The notes under the pieces were generated by a model that was not told the origin of the DNA, searched no databases, and saw nothing but the letters and a program-made list of their open reading frames with translations. A stretch of DNA of 64,000 nucleotides from Hyphomonas oceanitis SCH89 (GTDB taxonomy: Bacteria; Pseudomonadota; Alphaproteobacteria; Caulobacterales; Hyphomonadaceae). The translations under genes and the position numbers were made by a program. Where the stretch lies: assembly GCF_000685295.1 (NCBI RefSeq), contig NZ_ARYL01000018.1, positions 1-64,000 of the forward strand, in the 5' to 3' direction. The first letter of the stretch is position 1, and the number at the start of each line of letters is the position of its first letter. Of the stretch, positions 1 to 7,643 are shown in pieces.

Positions 1-828
1 GATGACGTTACCCAGCAGCTCCATTGGCGTCATGTTGCGGGTCTTCTCACCATGCGCCAGCAAGCTGATGAGATCGTTCTTTTCGTCCATCGCGCCGCGT
101 TCCTGGAACAGGCCCATAAACGTGGTGAGGCAGGTCATCATCTCCTGCTTCCACTGTTCTTCCCCACCGGGGCAAATGTCAGGATTGTTCATGTTCGTCG
201 CGACGTCAGACCAGCGAGTCAGGTCGCGGCGACGCTCGTAAGGATAGTCAAACAGGGTCGCCAGCATCATCGTGGTCAGTTCGACCGAGACGGTATCGAC
301 CCAGTCAAAAGGTTCTCCGACGGGCAGGCTGTCCAGCAGGCCCTGTGTCCGCGAACGGATCAGGGATTCGTATTCCTTGAGCATGTTCGGCGCGACGGCC
401 GGCTGGACTGTCTTGCGCTGTTCGGAGTGGCGCGGCTCATCCATCGCGATGAACATCGGCATCTCGAAATCTTCAAGCGGCTCGCCGAGTGTGATGCCAC
501 CGTGCTCCCAGCTCGACGAGAAGCGCTTGTGGTCCGTGTCGATGGCCATGATGTCTTCATAGCGTGTGATGGACCAGTAGGGCCCAACGAAGCTGTCCGG
601 GGTGAAATGGATGGGGTCTTCGTTGCGAAGGCGCTCAAGCAGCTCCCAATATTTGCCCTGACGCCAGATCTCCGGATCAACAATGTCGACGGTTTTGATG
701 TCGACGCTGGACGCAGGCGGCACCTCTTCGCCAACGCGGAGATAGCCGGGATGCAAGGGTTCACGGTCCGAAACTTTAGGGCGCTTCAGCGCGGGATGAT
801 CAATGCTCTGTGCAGTATCTGCAGCCAT
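1..828 (-). CDS. Cytochrome P450, CYP153 family alkane/fatty-acid hydroxylase (5' part, truncated by window edge)
   Basis: The minus strand reads open from an ATG at 828 to the first base, 276 codons of an expected roughly 420, so the heme-binding cysteine region lies outside the window. A strong GGAGG sits seven bases before the start. Around residue 124 the translation has MFIAMDEPRHSEQR, and further on LIRSRTQGLLDSLP and LATLFDYPYERRRDL, which I recognise as characteristic of CYP153 enzymes. Known members are soluble P450s that hydroxylate the terminal carbon of medium-chain alkanes or fatty acids with ferredoxin and ferredoxin reductase partners. Neither partner is visible here. The family call rests on remembered sequence similarity; the exact substrate cannot be read. 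Confidence 0.85.
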   Translation of the reverse strand, partial: MAADTAQSIDHPALKRPKVSDREPLHPGYLRVGEEVPPASSVDIKTVDIVDPEIWRQGKYWELLERLRNEDPIHFTPDSFVGPYWSITRYEDIMAIDTDHKRFSSSWEHGGITLGEPLEDFEMPMFIAMDEPRHSEQRKTVQPAVAPNMLKEYESLIRSRTQGLLDSLPVGEPFDWVDTVSVELTTMMLATLFDYPYERRRDLTRWSDVATNMNNPDICPGGEEQWKQEMMTCLTTFMGLFQERGAMDEKNDLISLLAHGEKTRNMTPMELLGNVI

Positions 829-900
829 TTCTTTTCCTCCGGAGCATCCTTCAACCGGATGCCAGTTTTGATGTCTGGAAGAATTTAACATAGCCCGGAT

Positions 901-930
901 AAAAAAACCATGACGCAGGCGTCATTTATT
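901..930 (-). terminator. Hairpin followed by T-run, probable terminator of the DUF2244 gene
   Basis: Positions 910-916 (ATGACGC) and 919-925 (GCGTCAT) are perfect inverted repeats separated by two bases. Read on the minus strand, the hairpin is followed at once by GG and seven Ts (901-907 are As on the plus strand), the form of an intrinsic terminator 20 bases after the DUF2244 stop. The plus side also has a T-rich tail. The same palindrome lies about 80 bases upstream of the CYP153 start, so an operator role is an alternative. Confidence 0.5.
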
Positions 931-945
931 TTTGGTAACCCGAAT

Positions 946-1434
946 TCAGGCCAGATACCGTTCGCTACGGGCGCTGATCAGGGCCGCCCGGATGGCCGTC
1001 AAAAGTGATTTGCGCTCCGGAAGTGTCAGGAAACGTCCAATGACATATGCTGTCCGTCCGTGCTCGATTCGCAGCCAACTGGTCGATTCGACGGGCTCAT
1101 CGAGTTCGACCCGGGCGAAGGCCGAGGGAAGTTCCACACGTCGCTCGGAGCCATCCGCCTTGCGATGGAAGAGATGCACCGACTTCCCGGTGATGGTGAT
1201 GCGAGTTTCTTCCCGCTGACGACGGAAGGACCAGCGAAAGGCCAGGTAGATCGCCAGAGCATCCAGGCCGAAGAATCCCACGACAGGGAACGCGCCCATG
1301 GAGAGAAACGCCATTCCGCTGATAAAACTCGCGACGCCGACGACACTCATGATGATGGCAAAGCCACGCGGGCTCAGCGACCTGTTCGGGGTCAGCAGCG
1401 CATCCAGATAAACGACTTCGTCAATTTCGCTCAT
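946..1434 (-). CDS. DUF2244 domain membrane protein
   Basis: A 162-residue protein with two hydrophobic segments near residues 28-70 (one around IIMSVVGVASFISGMAFL, one around VVGFFGLDALAIYLAF), then a basic stretch FRWSFRRQREETRI and a mostly polar beta-rich C-terminus. This is the layout of the DUF2244 family of small inner-membrane proteins, whose function is unknown. I chose the ATG at 1434 because it gives MSEIDEV directly before the first conserved stretch; an upstream in-frame start at 1461 would overlap most of the short promoter region shared with nth. It is divergent from nth, and a DUF2244 gene beside nth is common in alphaproteobacteria. Confidence 0.75.
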   Translation of the reverse strand: MSEIDEVVYLDALLTPNRSLSPRGFAIIMSVVGVASFISGMAFLSMGAFPVVGFFGLDALAIYLAFRWSFRRQREETRITITGKSVHLFHRKADGSERRVELPSAFARVELDEPVESTSWLRIEHGRTAYVIGRFLTLPERKSLLTAIRAALISARSERYLA

Positions 1435-1490
1435 GCAGGAATATCTAGCACGCCCTTGCATGCTGCAAAGTGCGACTTAGACAGTCCTGC

Positions 1491-2216
1491 ATGCCAAATG
1501 ACGCACCCTCCAAGCCGAAGACCCGGAAAAAGCGGGCTCCAAGAACATTCGGTCCGGAAAAAGCGCATGCGCTATATAAGGCGCTCGCTGAAGACAGACC
1601 GGAACCCCGCACCGAACTGGACTTCACGAGCCCCTATACGCTGGTTGTCGCGGTCGCCCTGTCTGCGCAAGCGACCGATGTCGGGGTGAACAAGGCCACC
1701 GCCAAACTCTTTGCTGTCGCAGACACGCCTGAAAAGATGCTGGCGCTGGGCGAAGAGGGGGTGGCTGGATACATCCGCACCATCGGGCTTTGGCGCAACA
1801 AGGCCAAGAACGTCATCGCACTGAGCCAGATGCTCCTGGACGAATTCGGCGGCGTTGTGCCGGAAACGCGAGATGAGCTTGAGCGCCTGCCGGGCGTCGG
1901 CCGCAAGACAGCCAATGTAGTGCTGAACGAGGCTTTTGGCGTACCGACGATTGCCGTGGATACCCATGTGTTTCGGGTGGCCAATCGGACAGGCTTGGCG
2001 CCAGGCAAGACGCCTGAGCAGGTCGAGGCGGGGCTCGAGCGCGCGACGCCGACCGAATACAAGCATGGTGCCCATCACTGGCTGATTCTGCATGGCCGTT
2101 ACGTCTGCAAGGCGCAGACGCCGGAATGCTGGCACTGCGCCATTGCAGATCTGTGCCGTCACAAGCCCAAAACGCCGGACCCTGCGACTGTCTCTCGTCT
2201 CGGTCCGCGTCATTAA
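1491..2216 (+). CDS. nth: Endonuclease III (DNA glycosylase/AP lyase)
   Basis: This 241-residue base-excision-repair enzyme removes oxidised pyrimidines and nicks the abasic site. The helix-hairpin-helix LPGVGRKTANVVLNEAFG spans about 133-150 and contains the catalytic lysine K139. The catalytic aspartate is D157 in VDTH. A 4Fe-4S cluster motif is complete: C206-X6-C213-X2-C216-X5-C222. The N-terminus carries an extra basic tail of about 20 residues before the glycosylase core, common in alphaproteobacterial Nth. The ATG at 1491 was preferred over 1470 because it leaves a usable intergenic region. The gene is divergent from the DUF2244 gene, with only 56 bases between them. Confidence 0.96.
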   Translation: MPNDAPSKPKTRKKRAPRTFGPEKAHALYKALAEDRPEPRTELDFTSPYTLVVAVALSAQATDVGVNKATAKLFAVADTPEKMLALGEEGVAGYIRTIGLWRNKAKNVIALSQMLLDEFGGVVPETRDELERLPGVGRKTANVVLNEAFGVPTIAVDTHVFRVANRTGLAPGKTPEQVEAGLERATPTEYKHGAHHWLILHGRYVCKAQTPECWHCAIADLCRHKPKTPDPATVSRLGPRH

Positions 2217-2348
2217 ACGCCACCTGTTTAGGCAGGCTTGTCGCAGATTATTCTCAAGGTATACGCGCCATCAAGTGGCCATGGTTCCGTGAGTCGATGG
2301 TCTGAATTTGCCACCAGAACTTATCCGATAAATCCAGGAGTCTTCGCA

Positions 2349-3122
2349 ATGCGTCCACTGAACCAGTCATCATTCATCCTTGCATCTGTCGGCGCTGCTC
2401 TTGTGGCCGTTGCGCCGGCTTACGCTCAGGAAAAGGATGGCTGGAGCGGCGAAGCGGCCTTAAATGCGGGTTACACGACCGGCAACACTGAAACGACTGA
2501 TCTGGGCCTCGGCGTTGATGTCGCGCGCACGGCGGGTCTTTGGAGAGTCGAACTGGTCGCGGACGGCGAATATGGCGAACAGGATGGCATCGAAAGCCGG
2601 AACCGCTACTTCTTCTCGGGTGATGTTGATCGCCTTCTGAACGAAAAACTCTTCAGCTTTGGTCGGACCTCTTATGAGGTCGATCAGTTCACAGGATTCG
2701 ATAGCCGTACCTTCGTGGGTGGCGGCCTAGGCTATCATATCCTCAATGGTGAGAAGGCAAGCTGGACCGTTCGCGGCGGCCCGGGTGTCAAGATTGACGA
2801 AGTGAAACGCACTGTCGTGACGAATTCAGATGGCGTGGTGATCGTCACGCCAGCGGAAACCGTGACGTCTATCGGTGCGGTGGCGCGCTCTGAATTTGGC
2901 TATCAATTCAACGATAATGTCAAACTCGCGAACGAGACGGACGTGCTGTACGGGGAAACATCCACGCAGATTGAAAATAGCATTGCGCTGACGGCTTCCG
3001 TTTCAAAATCCTTCTCCGCGCGCATGTCCTTCAATGTCCGCTACGACACCAACCCGGCTGACGGTTTCGAGGACACTGACACCGCGCTGAAAGTTGCGCT
3101 CGTGTATGGCTTCGGGAAGTAG
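2349..3122 (+). CDS. DUF481 family outer-membrane beta-barrel protein
   Basis: A 257-residue exported protein. The ATG at 2349 is preceded by AGGAG at 2336-2340. The first 26 residues form a signal peptide ending AYA with cleavage before QEKDGW. The rest alternates polar and hydrophobic residues with many Gly/Tyr/Phe turns and ends in a typical barrel strand (VALVYGFGK). WSGEAALNAGYTTGNTETTDLGLG near the mature N-terminus is typical of DUF481, a family sometimes called salt-induced outer-membrane proteins. Precise function is unknown. The gene stands alone between nth and a convergent ATP-grasp gene. Confidence 0.82.
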   Translation: MRPLNQSSFILASVGAALVAVAPAYAQEKDGWSGEAALNAGYTTGNTETTDLGLGVDVARTAGLWRVELVADGEYGEQDGIESRNRYFFSGDVDRLLNEKLFSFGRTSYEVDQFTGFDSRTFVGGGLGYHILNGEKASWTVRGGPGVKIDEVKRTVVTNSDGVVIVTPAETVTSIGAVARSEFGYQFNDNVKLANETDVLYGETSTQIENSIALTASVSKSFSARMSFNVRYDTNPADGFEDTDTALKVALVYGFGK

Positions 3123-3179
3123 GGCCGCACCCGAGGAAATATAGCGTAAAGTATGCGCTCGGAATTTCAGCGAAGGGCT

Positions 3180-4058
3180 TTAGGCCTCGATCCTGATTTG
3201 CCGTGCGATCGCTGCCGCCATTCGCTTGCCAAGCTCGGGCCCTTCGATGGGATAGAGATAGGGCTCGATCAGTTCCAGCTCCATTAGAAGGAGTTGGCCA
3301 TCTTCCGCGCGCAGCATGTCGACGCGGCCGTAGAGGGGCGTTTGGTCAAGTGTGCCAATTATAGCCTGCGCGGAGGCCAGGTCCCGTGAGGACGGGACAA
3401 TCGGTTCTTCCTGCCCGCCATATTCGGATTGGATCCTGTAGTCGCCGTCTGCGGCACGCTTGATCAGGGCATGACTGAACTGGCCGTCAATAAAGATGAA
3501 GCTGATCTCGCCTTCAGTCTGGATCATGTTCAGGAAGGGCTGGACCATCATCGGGTGCGCAACTGCGGGAATCGTCTCTCCGCGCTTGAGGCGGAACTGG
3601 TCCCGGGCGCCGGCGCCAATCTGGCGCTTGAAGACGAGGTCGTCACTGCCAAGCACGTCGAATGCCCCAGACGCAGTATCCGACGTCACCTTGTCCAGCC
3701 AGAGGGTCGGGATCAGGTTTGCGCCTTTCGCTTCAAGGTCTTTCAGGTACGTCTTGCGGCTGTTCCAGCGCACCATGTCTGCGGAGTTGAATAGGCGCGT
3801 GTGCTTGCCAATGGCCTCCAGGGTATTGAGAAACTCATCGATCCGGTCCCAATAATCCCAGGTCGTGCCGATGATGGCGGCGCTAAACGATCCCCAATCC
3901 GCGTCTGGATCATCCCAGGCGACATCGATAACGCTCATGCCCTTTTCGGCAAAAGCCGGCACGAGTGAACGCATCATATAGTCATGCTCGAAAGCATCAC
4001 TACGACGAACGGGTGAACCTGGCAGCGTGACTCGGGAGGCAATGTAAGCGATTTTCAT
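3180..4058 (-). CDS. ATP-grasp domain protein, substrate unknown
   Basis: This 292-residue protein has the ATP-grasp layout: an N-terminal alpha/beta domain (MKIAYIAS, DVAWDD, GTTWDYWD), a substrate-side segment with NSADMVRWNSRKTYL, a nucleotide-binding core (DDLVFKRQIGAGA, then a strand with MMVQPFL), and a C-terminal metal-binding strand (YGRVDMLR, LLLMELELIEPYL). The E-L-E-L-I-E-P segment gives the acidic metal ligands, as in glutathione synthetase/RimK-type ligases. These enzymes join a carboxylate to an amine or thiol using ATP, but the partner cannot be deduced. The ATG at 4058 was chosen because the upstream extension has no family character. It is divergent from the adenosine kinase gene. 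Confidence 0.75.
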   Translation of the reverse strand: MKIAYIASRVTLPGSPVRRSDAFEHDYMMRSLVPAFAEKGMSVIDVAWDDPDADWGSFSAAIIGTTWDYWDRIDEFLNTLEAIGKHTRLFNSADMVRWNSRKTYLKDLEAKGANLIPTLWLDKVTSDTASGAFDVLGSDDLVFKRQIGAGARDQFRLKRGETIPAVAHPMMVQPFLNMIQTEGEISFIFIDGQFSHALIKRAADGDYRIQSEYGGQEEPIVPSSRDLASAQAIIGTLDQTPLYGRVDMLRAEDGQLLLMELELIEPYLYPIEGPELGKRMAAAIARQIRIEA

Positions 4059-4142
4059 GGCGAGCGGTTTAGCATGGCGCGCAGTTGCGTCCAGCGCCCA
4101 TGTCTGGCAATCGGCGGGCTTGGTTTTCAAGGCTAAGAAAAT

Positions 4143-5141
4143 ATGACTTCCACCCGTTATGATGTTGTCGGCCTCGGCAATGCGATCGTTGATGTTCTTT
4201 CCAGCGCGGATGATGCGTTCCTGAAATCATGGGACATCCAGAAAGATGCCATGACGCTGATCGAGGAGCCTCGCGCAGAGGAACTTACGGCAGAGGCGAA
4301 GAACCCGATCATCACGTCAGGCGGAAGTGGTGCAAACACCATAGCGGGCGTATCGAGCTTCGGCGGCAGCGCTGCTTATATAGGCAAGACAGCCAATGAT
4401 GATCTCGGCCGCCAGTTTCGGGAAGAAATGACCAAAACAGGCGTGCCTTTCGCGACCCATCCGCTCGAGGACGGGCCTGCAACGGCTCGGTGTATCATCT
4501 TCGTCACCGACGACGGCGCGCGCAGCATGAACACATTTCTTGGCGCTTCCGTTCTCTTCTCCAAAGAGGATGTCGACGAAAAGGTCGTGCGCGAAGGTCG
4601 CATACTCTACCTCGAAGGCTATCTGTTCGATAAGGACGACGCCAAGGCCGCCTTCATCCACGCGTCTGAAATTGCCAAGTCCGCAGGCCGACTCGTTGCC
4701 CTGACGCTTTCGGACAGCTTTTGCGTCGACCGTCACCGGGAGAGCTTCCTGCATCTGGTTCAGGGCCATGTCGACATTCTCTTCGCCAACGAGGAAGAGC
4801 TTCTATCGCTCTACCAGACACGTGACTTTGACGAAGCCATTGCGCGCCTTCAGGCTGATACGGCGATCGCCGCCGTGACGCGGAGCGAAAAAGGCTCCGT
4901 TGTGATCGGTGGCGGCGAGCCTCTGACGGTTGCGGCTGAGCCGGTGGCAAAAGTGGTCGACACAACAGGTGCCGGCGATCAGTACGCCGCTGGCTTCCTT
5001 TTTGGCTACGCGCGCGGCTTGCCGCTGGCGACCTGCGCACGGCTTGGCCATATCGCTGCGGCAGAAGTCATTAGCCATTTTGGCCCTAGACCAGAAGTCT
5101 CGCTTGCGGGTCTCGCTGAAGCGGCAGGTATCAAGCTTTAG
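4143..5141 (+). CDS. PfkB-family adenosine kinase
   Basis: A 332-residue ribokinase-fold sugar kinase. The N-terminal part has the PfkB glycine-rich segment SGGSGANTIAGVSSFGG (about 59-75) and GKTANDDLG. The C-terminal signature DTTGAGD at 273-279 carries the catalytic aspartate D279. The overall sequence, including YDVVGLGNAIVDV at the start and LFANEEEL in the middle, resembles the group annotated as adenosine kinases in alphaproteobacteria, which phosphorylate adenosine to AMP. Other nucleoside or sugar substrates cannot be excluded. The start is 84 bases from the divergent ATP-grasp gene. Confidence 0.85.
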   Translation: MTSTRYDVVGLGNAIVDVLSSADDAFLKSWDIQKDAMTLIEEPRAEELTAEAKNPIITSGGSGANTIAGVSSFGGSAAYIGKTANDDLGRQFREEMTKTGVPFATHPLEDGPATARCIIFVTDDGARSMNTFLGASVLFSKEDVDEKVVREGRILYLEGYLFDKDDAKAAFIHASEIAKSAGRLVALTLSDSFCVDRHRESFLHLVQGHVDILFANEEELLSLYQTRDFDEAIARLQADTAIAAVTRSEKGSVVIGGGEPLTVAAEPVAKVVDTTGAGDQYAAGFLFGYARGLPLATCARLGHIAAAEVISHFGPRPEVSLAGLAEAAGIKL

Positions 5142-5239
5142 AACGCGACCAGATACCGTGACGCCGTAAGCCCAACAAGAACGAATCGCCCCATAGTGCT
5201 GTTTCAGAACTTGCTGGGAATCGGCGCAGGGGATCCCGT

Positions 5240-5578
5240 ATGAAATGGTCAGAGCTCTCGGATAACTGGTGCCCGGTCGCGCGGACGCTGTCCGTGCTGG
5301 GTGACCGCTGGACGCTTCTCATTTTGAGGGACTGCCTCCTCGGCCTCTCGCGGTTCGAGCAATTTGCGGAATCAAGCGGGATGACGCGGCACATACTCGC
5401 TGACCGGCTCAAGCGCCTTGTCGAAGCAGGTATTCTGGTCCGAAACCCGTATTCAGAAGCGCCCAAGCGTTATGACTACGTTCTCACAGAGAAGGGCCAG
5501 GAACTCGCCCCAGCGCTCATGACCCTGCGAGATTGGGGCAAGAAGCATTTGCCGGTGCGACGGGCCAGCGCGAGCTAA
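5240..5578 (+). CDS. HxlR-family winged-helix transcriptional regulator
   Basis: A 112-residue regulator. After CPVARTLSVLGDRWTLLILRDCLLG comes the recognition region with MTRHILADRLKRLVEAGIL and the wing YDYVLTEKGQEL, which is the HxlR/MarR-like winged-helix pattern. A cysteine at residue 11 matches the conserved N-terminal cysteine used for redox or electrophile sensing in several HxlR proteins; that role here is inference. GGGGA lies about eight bases before the ATG. No obvious target gene adjoins it: upstream is adenosine kinase, downstream the convergent hslU. Confidence 0.88.
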   Translation: MKWSELSDNWCPVARTLSVLGDRWTLLILRDCLLGLSRFEQFAESSGMTRHILADRLKRLVEAGILVRNPYSEAPKRYDYVLTEKGQELAPALMTLRDWGKKHLPVRRASAS

Positions 5579-5587
5579 TCGCCTCTA

Positions 5588-6895
5588 TTAGAGAATGAAC
5601 TTGGAGAGGTCCGCGTTGCCGGCAAGGCTCGCCACGCGTTCGTTCACATAGTCCGCCGTAATCGTGATGGTTTCGCCAGACTTGTCAGGTGCGTCGAAGC
5701 TGATCTCATCAAGAAGCCGTTCCAGCACGGTCTGCAGGCGCCGGGCGCCGATATTCTCCACCGAGTTGTTCACCGCTTCCGCGAGGTCTGCGAGCCGGTC
5801 GATGGCCGCATCCTCGAAGATCAGTGTTACATTCTCCGCTGCCATGAGCGCCTCATACTGGCGCACAAGGCTCGCCTCCGGTTCCACAAGGATACGCCTC
5901 AGGTCGTCACGTGACAAAGGCTCGAGTTCGACGCGGATCGGCAGACGGCCCTGTAATTCCGGCAGCAGGTCTGATGGCTTTGAGACATGGAACGCGCCAG
6001 ACGCGATGAACAGGATATGATCTGTCTTGACCGCGCCGCGTTTGGTGGAAACGGTTGTGCCTTCGATCAGCGGCAGCAGGTCGCGTTGCACACCTTCCCG
6101 GCTGACATCGGCGCCGCCCCGGTCCTTGCGTGCGGCCACCTTGTCAATTTCGTCGAGGAAAACGATGCCATCTTCTTCAACGGCCTTCACGGCCTCGCGG
6201 ATGATGGCATCCTCGTCGAGCAAGCGGTCTGCTTCTTCATCCAGGAGAGGGCGGTGGGCCTCTTTCACGGTCGTGCGAACGCGCTTGGTGCGCCCGCCGC
6301 CCATGGCCTTACCGAGCATGTCGGACAGGTTGATCATGCCCATCGAGCCGCCTTGCCCCGGAATATCGAGCATCTGCATGGCATTGCCTGAGTCGGTGAA
6401 GTCGATATCCACCGGCTTGTCGTCGAGTTCGCCTGCGCGCAATTTGCGCCGAAAGGCTTCGCGTGTGGACGCTTGAGACTCAGCGCCCACAAGGGCGTCC
6501 AGAAGGCGTTCTTCCGCCGCATCCTTGGCCTGCTGCGCCACGCCAGCCCGTTTCTGCTCTCGAATCATGCCGATGGCAGCTTCGACCAGGTCGCGAATGA
6601 TCTGTTCGACATCTCGTCCGACATAACCGACTTCAGTGAACTTGGTCGCTTCCACCTTCAGGAATGGCGCATTGGCGAGCTTGGCCAGGCGGCGGGAAAC
6701 TTCAGTCTTGCCCACGCCTGTGGGGCCGATCATCAGGATGTTTTTGGGTGTAATCTCGTTGCGAAGCGCTTCAGGCGCCTGCTTGCGGCGCCAGCGGTTG
6801 CGCAGGGCAATCGCCACGGCGCGCTTTGCGCCAGTCTGGCCAACAATGTGCCGGTCAAGCTCGGCAACGATCTCACGGGGTGTCAGGTTTTGCAT
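5588..6895 (-). CDS. hslU: ATP-dependent protease ATPase subunit HslU
   Basis: A 435-residue AAA+ unfoldase that feeds substrates to the HslV peptidase in the cytoplasm. The N-terminus [17 protein letters not shown] is standard. Walker A is GPTGVGKT at 57-64 and Walker B lies in [11 protein letters not shown]. The inserted I-domain (about residues 110-230) and the C-terminal sensor region ending DLSKFIL, whose tail docks into HslV, are present. Length matches the family. hslV lies 58 bases upstream on the same strand, so the pair is probably one transcript in the order hslV-hslU. Confidence 0.97.
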   Translation of the reverse strand: MQNLTPREIVAELDRHIVGQTGAKRAVAIALRNRWRRKQAPEALRNEITPKNILMIGPTGVGKTEVSRRLAKLANAPFLKVEATKFTEVGYVGRDVEQIIRDLVEAAIGMIREQKRAGVAQQAKDAAEERLLDALVGAESQASTREAFRRKLRAGELDDKPVDIDFTDSGNAMQMLDIPGQGGSMGMINLSDMLGKAMGGGRTKRVRTTVKEAHRPLLDEEADRLLDEDAIIREAVKAVEEDGIVFLDEIDKVAARKDRGGADVSREGVQRDLLPLIEGTTVSTKRGAVKTDHILFIASGAFHVSKPSDLLPELQGRLPIRVELEPLSRDDLRRILVEPEASLVRQYEALMAAENVTLIFEDAAIDRLADLAEAVNNSVENIGARRLQTVLERLLDEISFDAPDKSGETITITADYVNERVASLAGNADLSKFIL

Positions 6896-6953
6896 TCAGA
6901 TATTCCGGAACTGCTTTGCCATCAGGTCTGCATCAGACCAGAAGGGGAGGCGA

Positions 6954-7511
6954 TTAAAGGTCGAGCGTTTCGAGCGTGAAGTTGGCGTTAGTGTAGACGC
7001 AAATATCAGCGGCAATCTGCATCGCCTTGCGACCGATGACTTCCGCATCCTCTTCATAATCATAGAGGCCCCGCGCGGCAGCTAGCGCATAATTGCCGCC
7101 TGACCCAACGGAGACCACATTGTGCTCAGGCTCAAGCACATCACCCGCGCCGGTGATCACGAGCGTGACCTCCTTGTCAGCCACGATCAGCAGGGCTTCA
7201 AGTTTTTGTAGGTATTTTTCAGTTCGCCAGTCCTTAGCCAACTCAACGGCGGCTCTCTGGAGTTGGCCCGGGTGCCGTTCCAGCTTGGCTTCAAGCCGCT
7301 CGAAAAGTGTGAAGGCGTCTGCTGTCGCGCCCGCAAAGCCAGCGAGAATCTCGCCGCCTGCAATGCGTCGCACTTTACGTGCATTTCCCTTCATAATGGT
7401 TTGACCCATTGAGACTTGTCCGTCGCTCAGCATGGCGAGCTTACCGGATTTTCGAACGGCGAGGATCGTTGTCCCGTGCCAGATCGCTTCAGATTCATTG
7501 CGCTGTTTCAT
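6954..7511 (-). CDS. hslV: ATP-dependent protease peptidase subunit HslV
   Basis: A 185-residue proteasome-type threonine peptidase. The active-site threonine is T14 in [10 protein letters not shown]; the first 13 residues form a short propeptide that must be removed to free the threonine, unlike the E. coli protein where only Met is lost. [20 protein letters not shown] and the [14 protein letters not shown] segment are hallmark stretches. It precedes hslU in the same operon and is divergent from pstC across 132 bases that carry a Pho box. Confidence 0.97.
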   Translation of the reverse strand: MKQRNESEAIWHGTTILAVRKSGKLAMLSDGQVSMGQTIMKGNARKVRRIAGGEILAGFAGATADAFTLFERLEAKLERHPGQLQRAAVELAKDWRTEKYLQKLEALLIVADKEVTLVITGAGDVLEPEHNVVSVGSGGNYALAAARGLYDYEEDAEVIGRKAMQIAADICVYTNANFTLETLDL

Positions 7512-7562
7512 GTCCCAAGATGTGGCCGATCAGGCCCTTTGGTGCAAGACATGTGCGGTCAT

Positions 7563-7598
7563 CTGTCATGCCTGTCACAATTGTCACATAACTGTCGC
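7563..7598 (+). promoter_or_regulatory. Pho box (PhoB-binding direct repeats) upstream of pstC
   Basis: Four TGTC(A/G) units start at 7564, 7573, 7582 and 7593. The last pair, TTGTCAC-ATAA-CTGTCGC (7581-7598), has the 7+4 spacing (11-base period) of a PhoB box; the upstream CTGTCAT at 7563 is also a perfect half-site but with 9-base spacing. The site lies 46 bases before the pstC ATG, and the operon ends in phoB, so autoregulation by phosphate starvation is likely. Confidence 0.75.
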
Positions 7599-7643
7599 GG
7601 AGCAGCATTAAGGGAAGCCACATTAACGGGGAATTCGAACTGG

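Noticed and set aside
52-888. Long plus-strand reading frame opposite the left-edge P450
   Set aside because: It has no recognisable family features and lies antisense to clear CYP153 coding sequence; high third-position GC produces such mirrors.
7608-7626. Two TTAA boxes upstream of pstC as a CtrA site
   Set aside because: The spacing is 11 bases, not the seven expected for TTAA-N7-TTAA.
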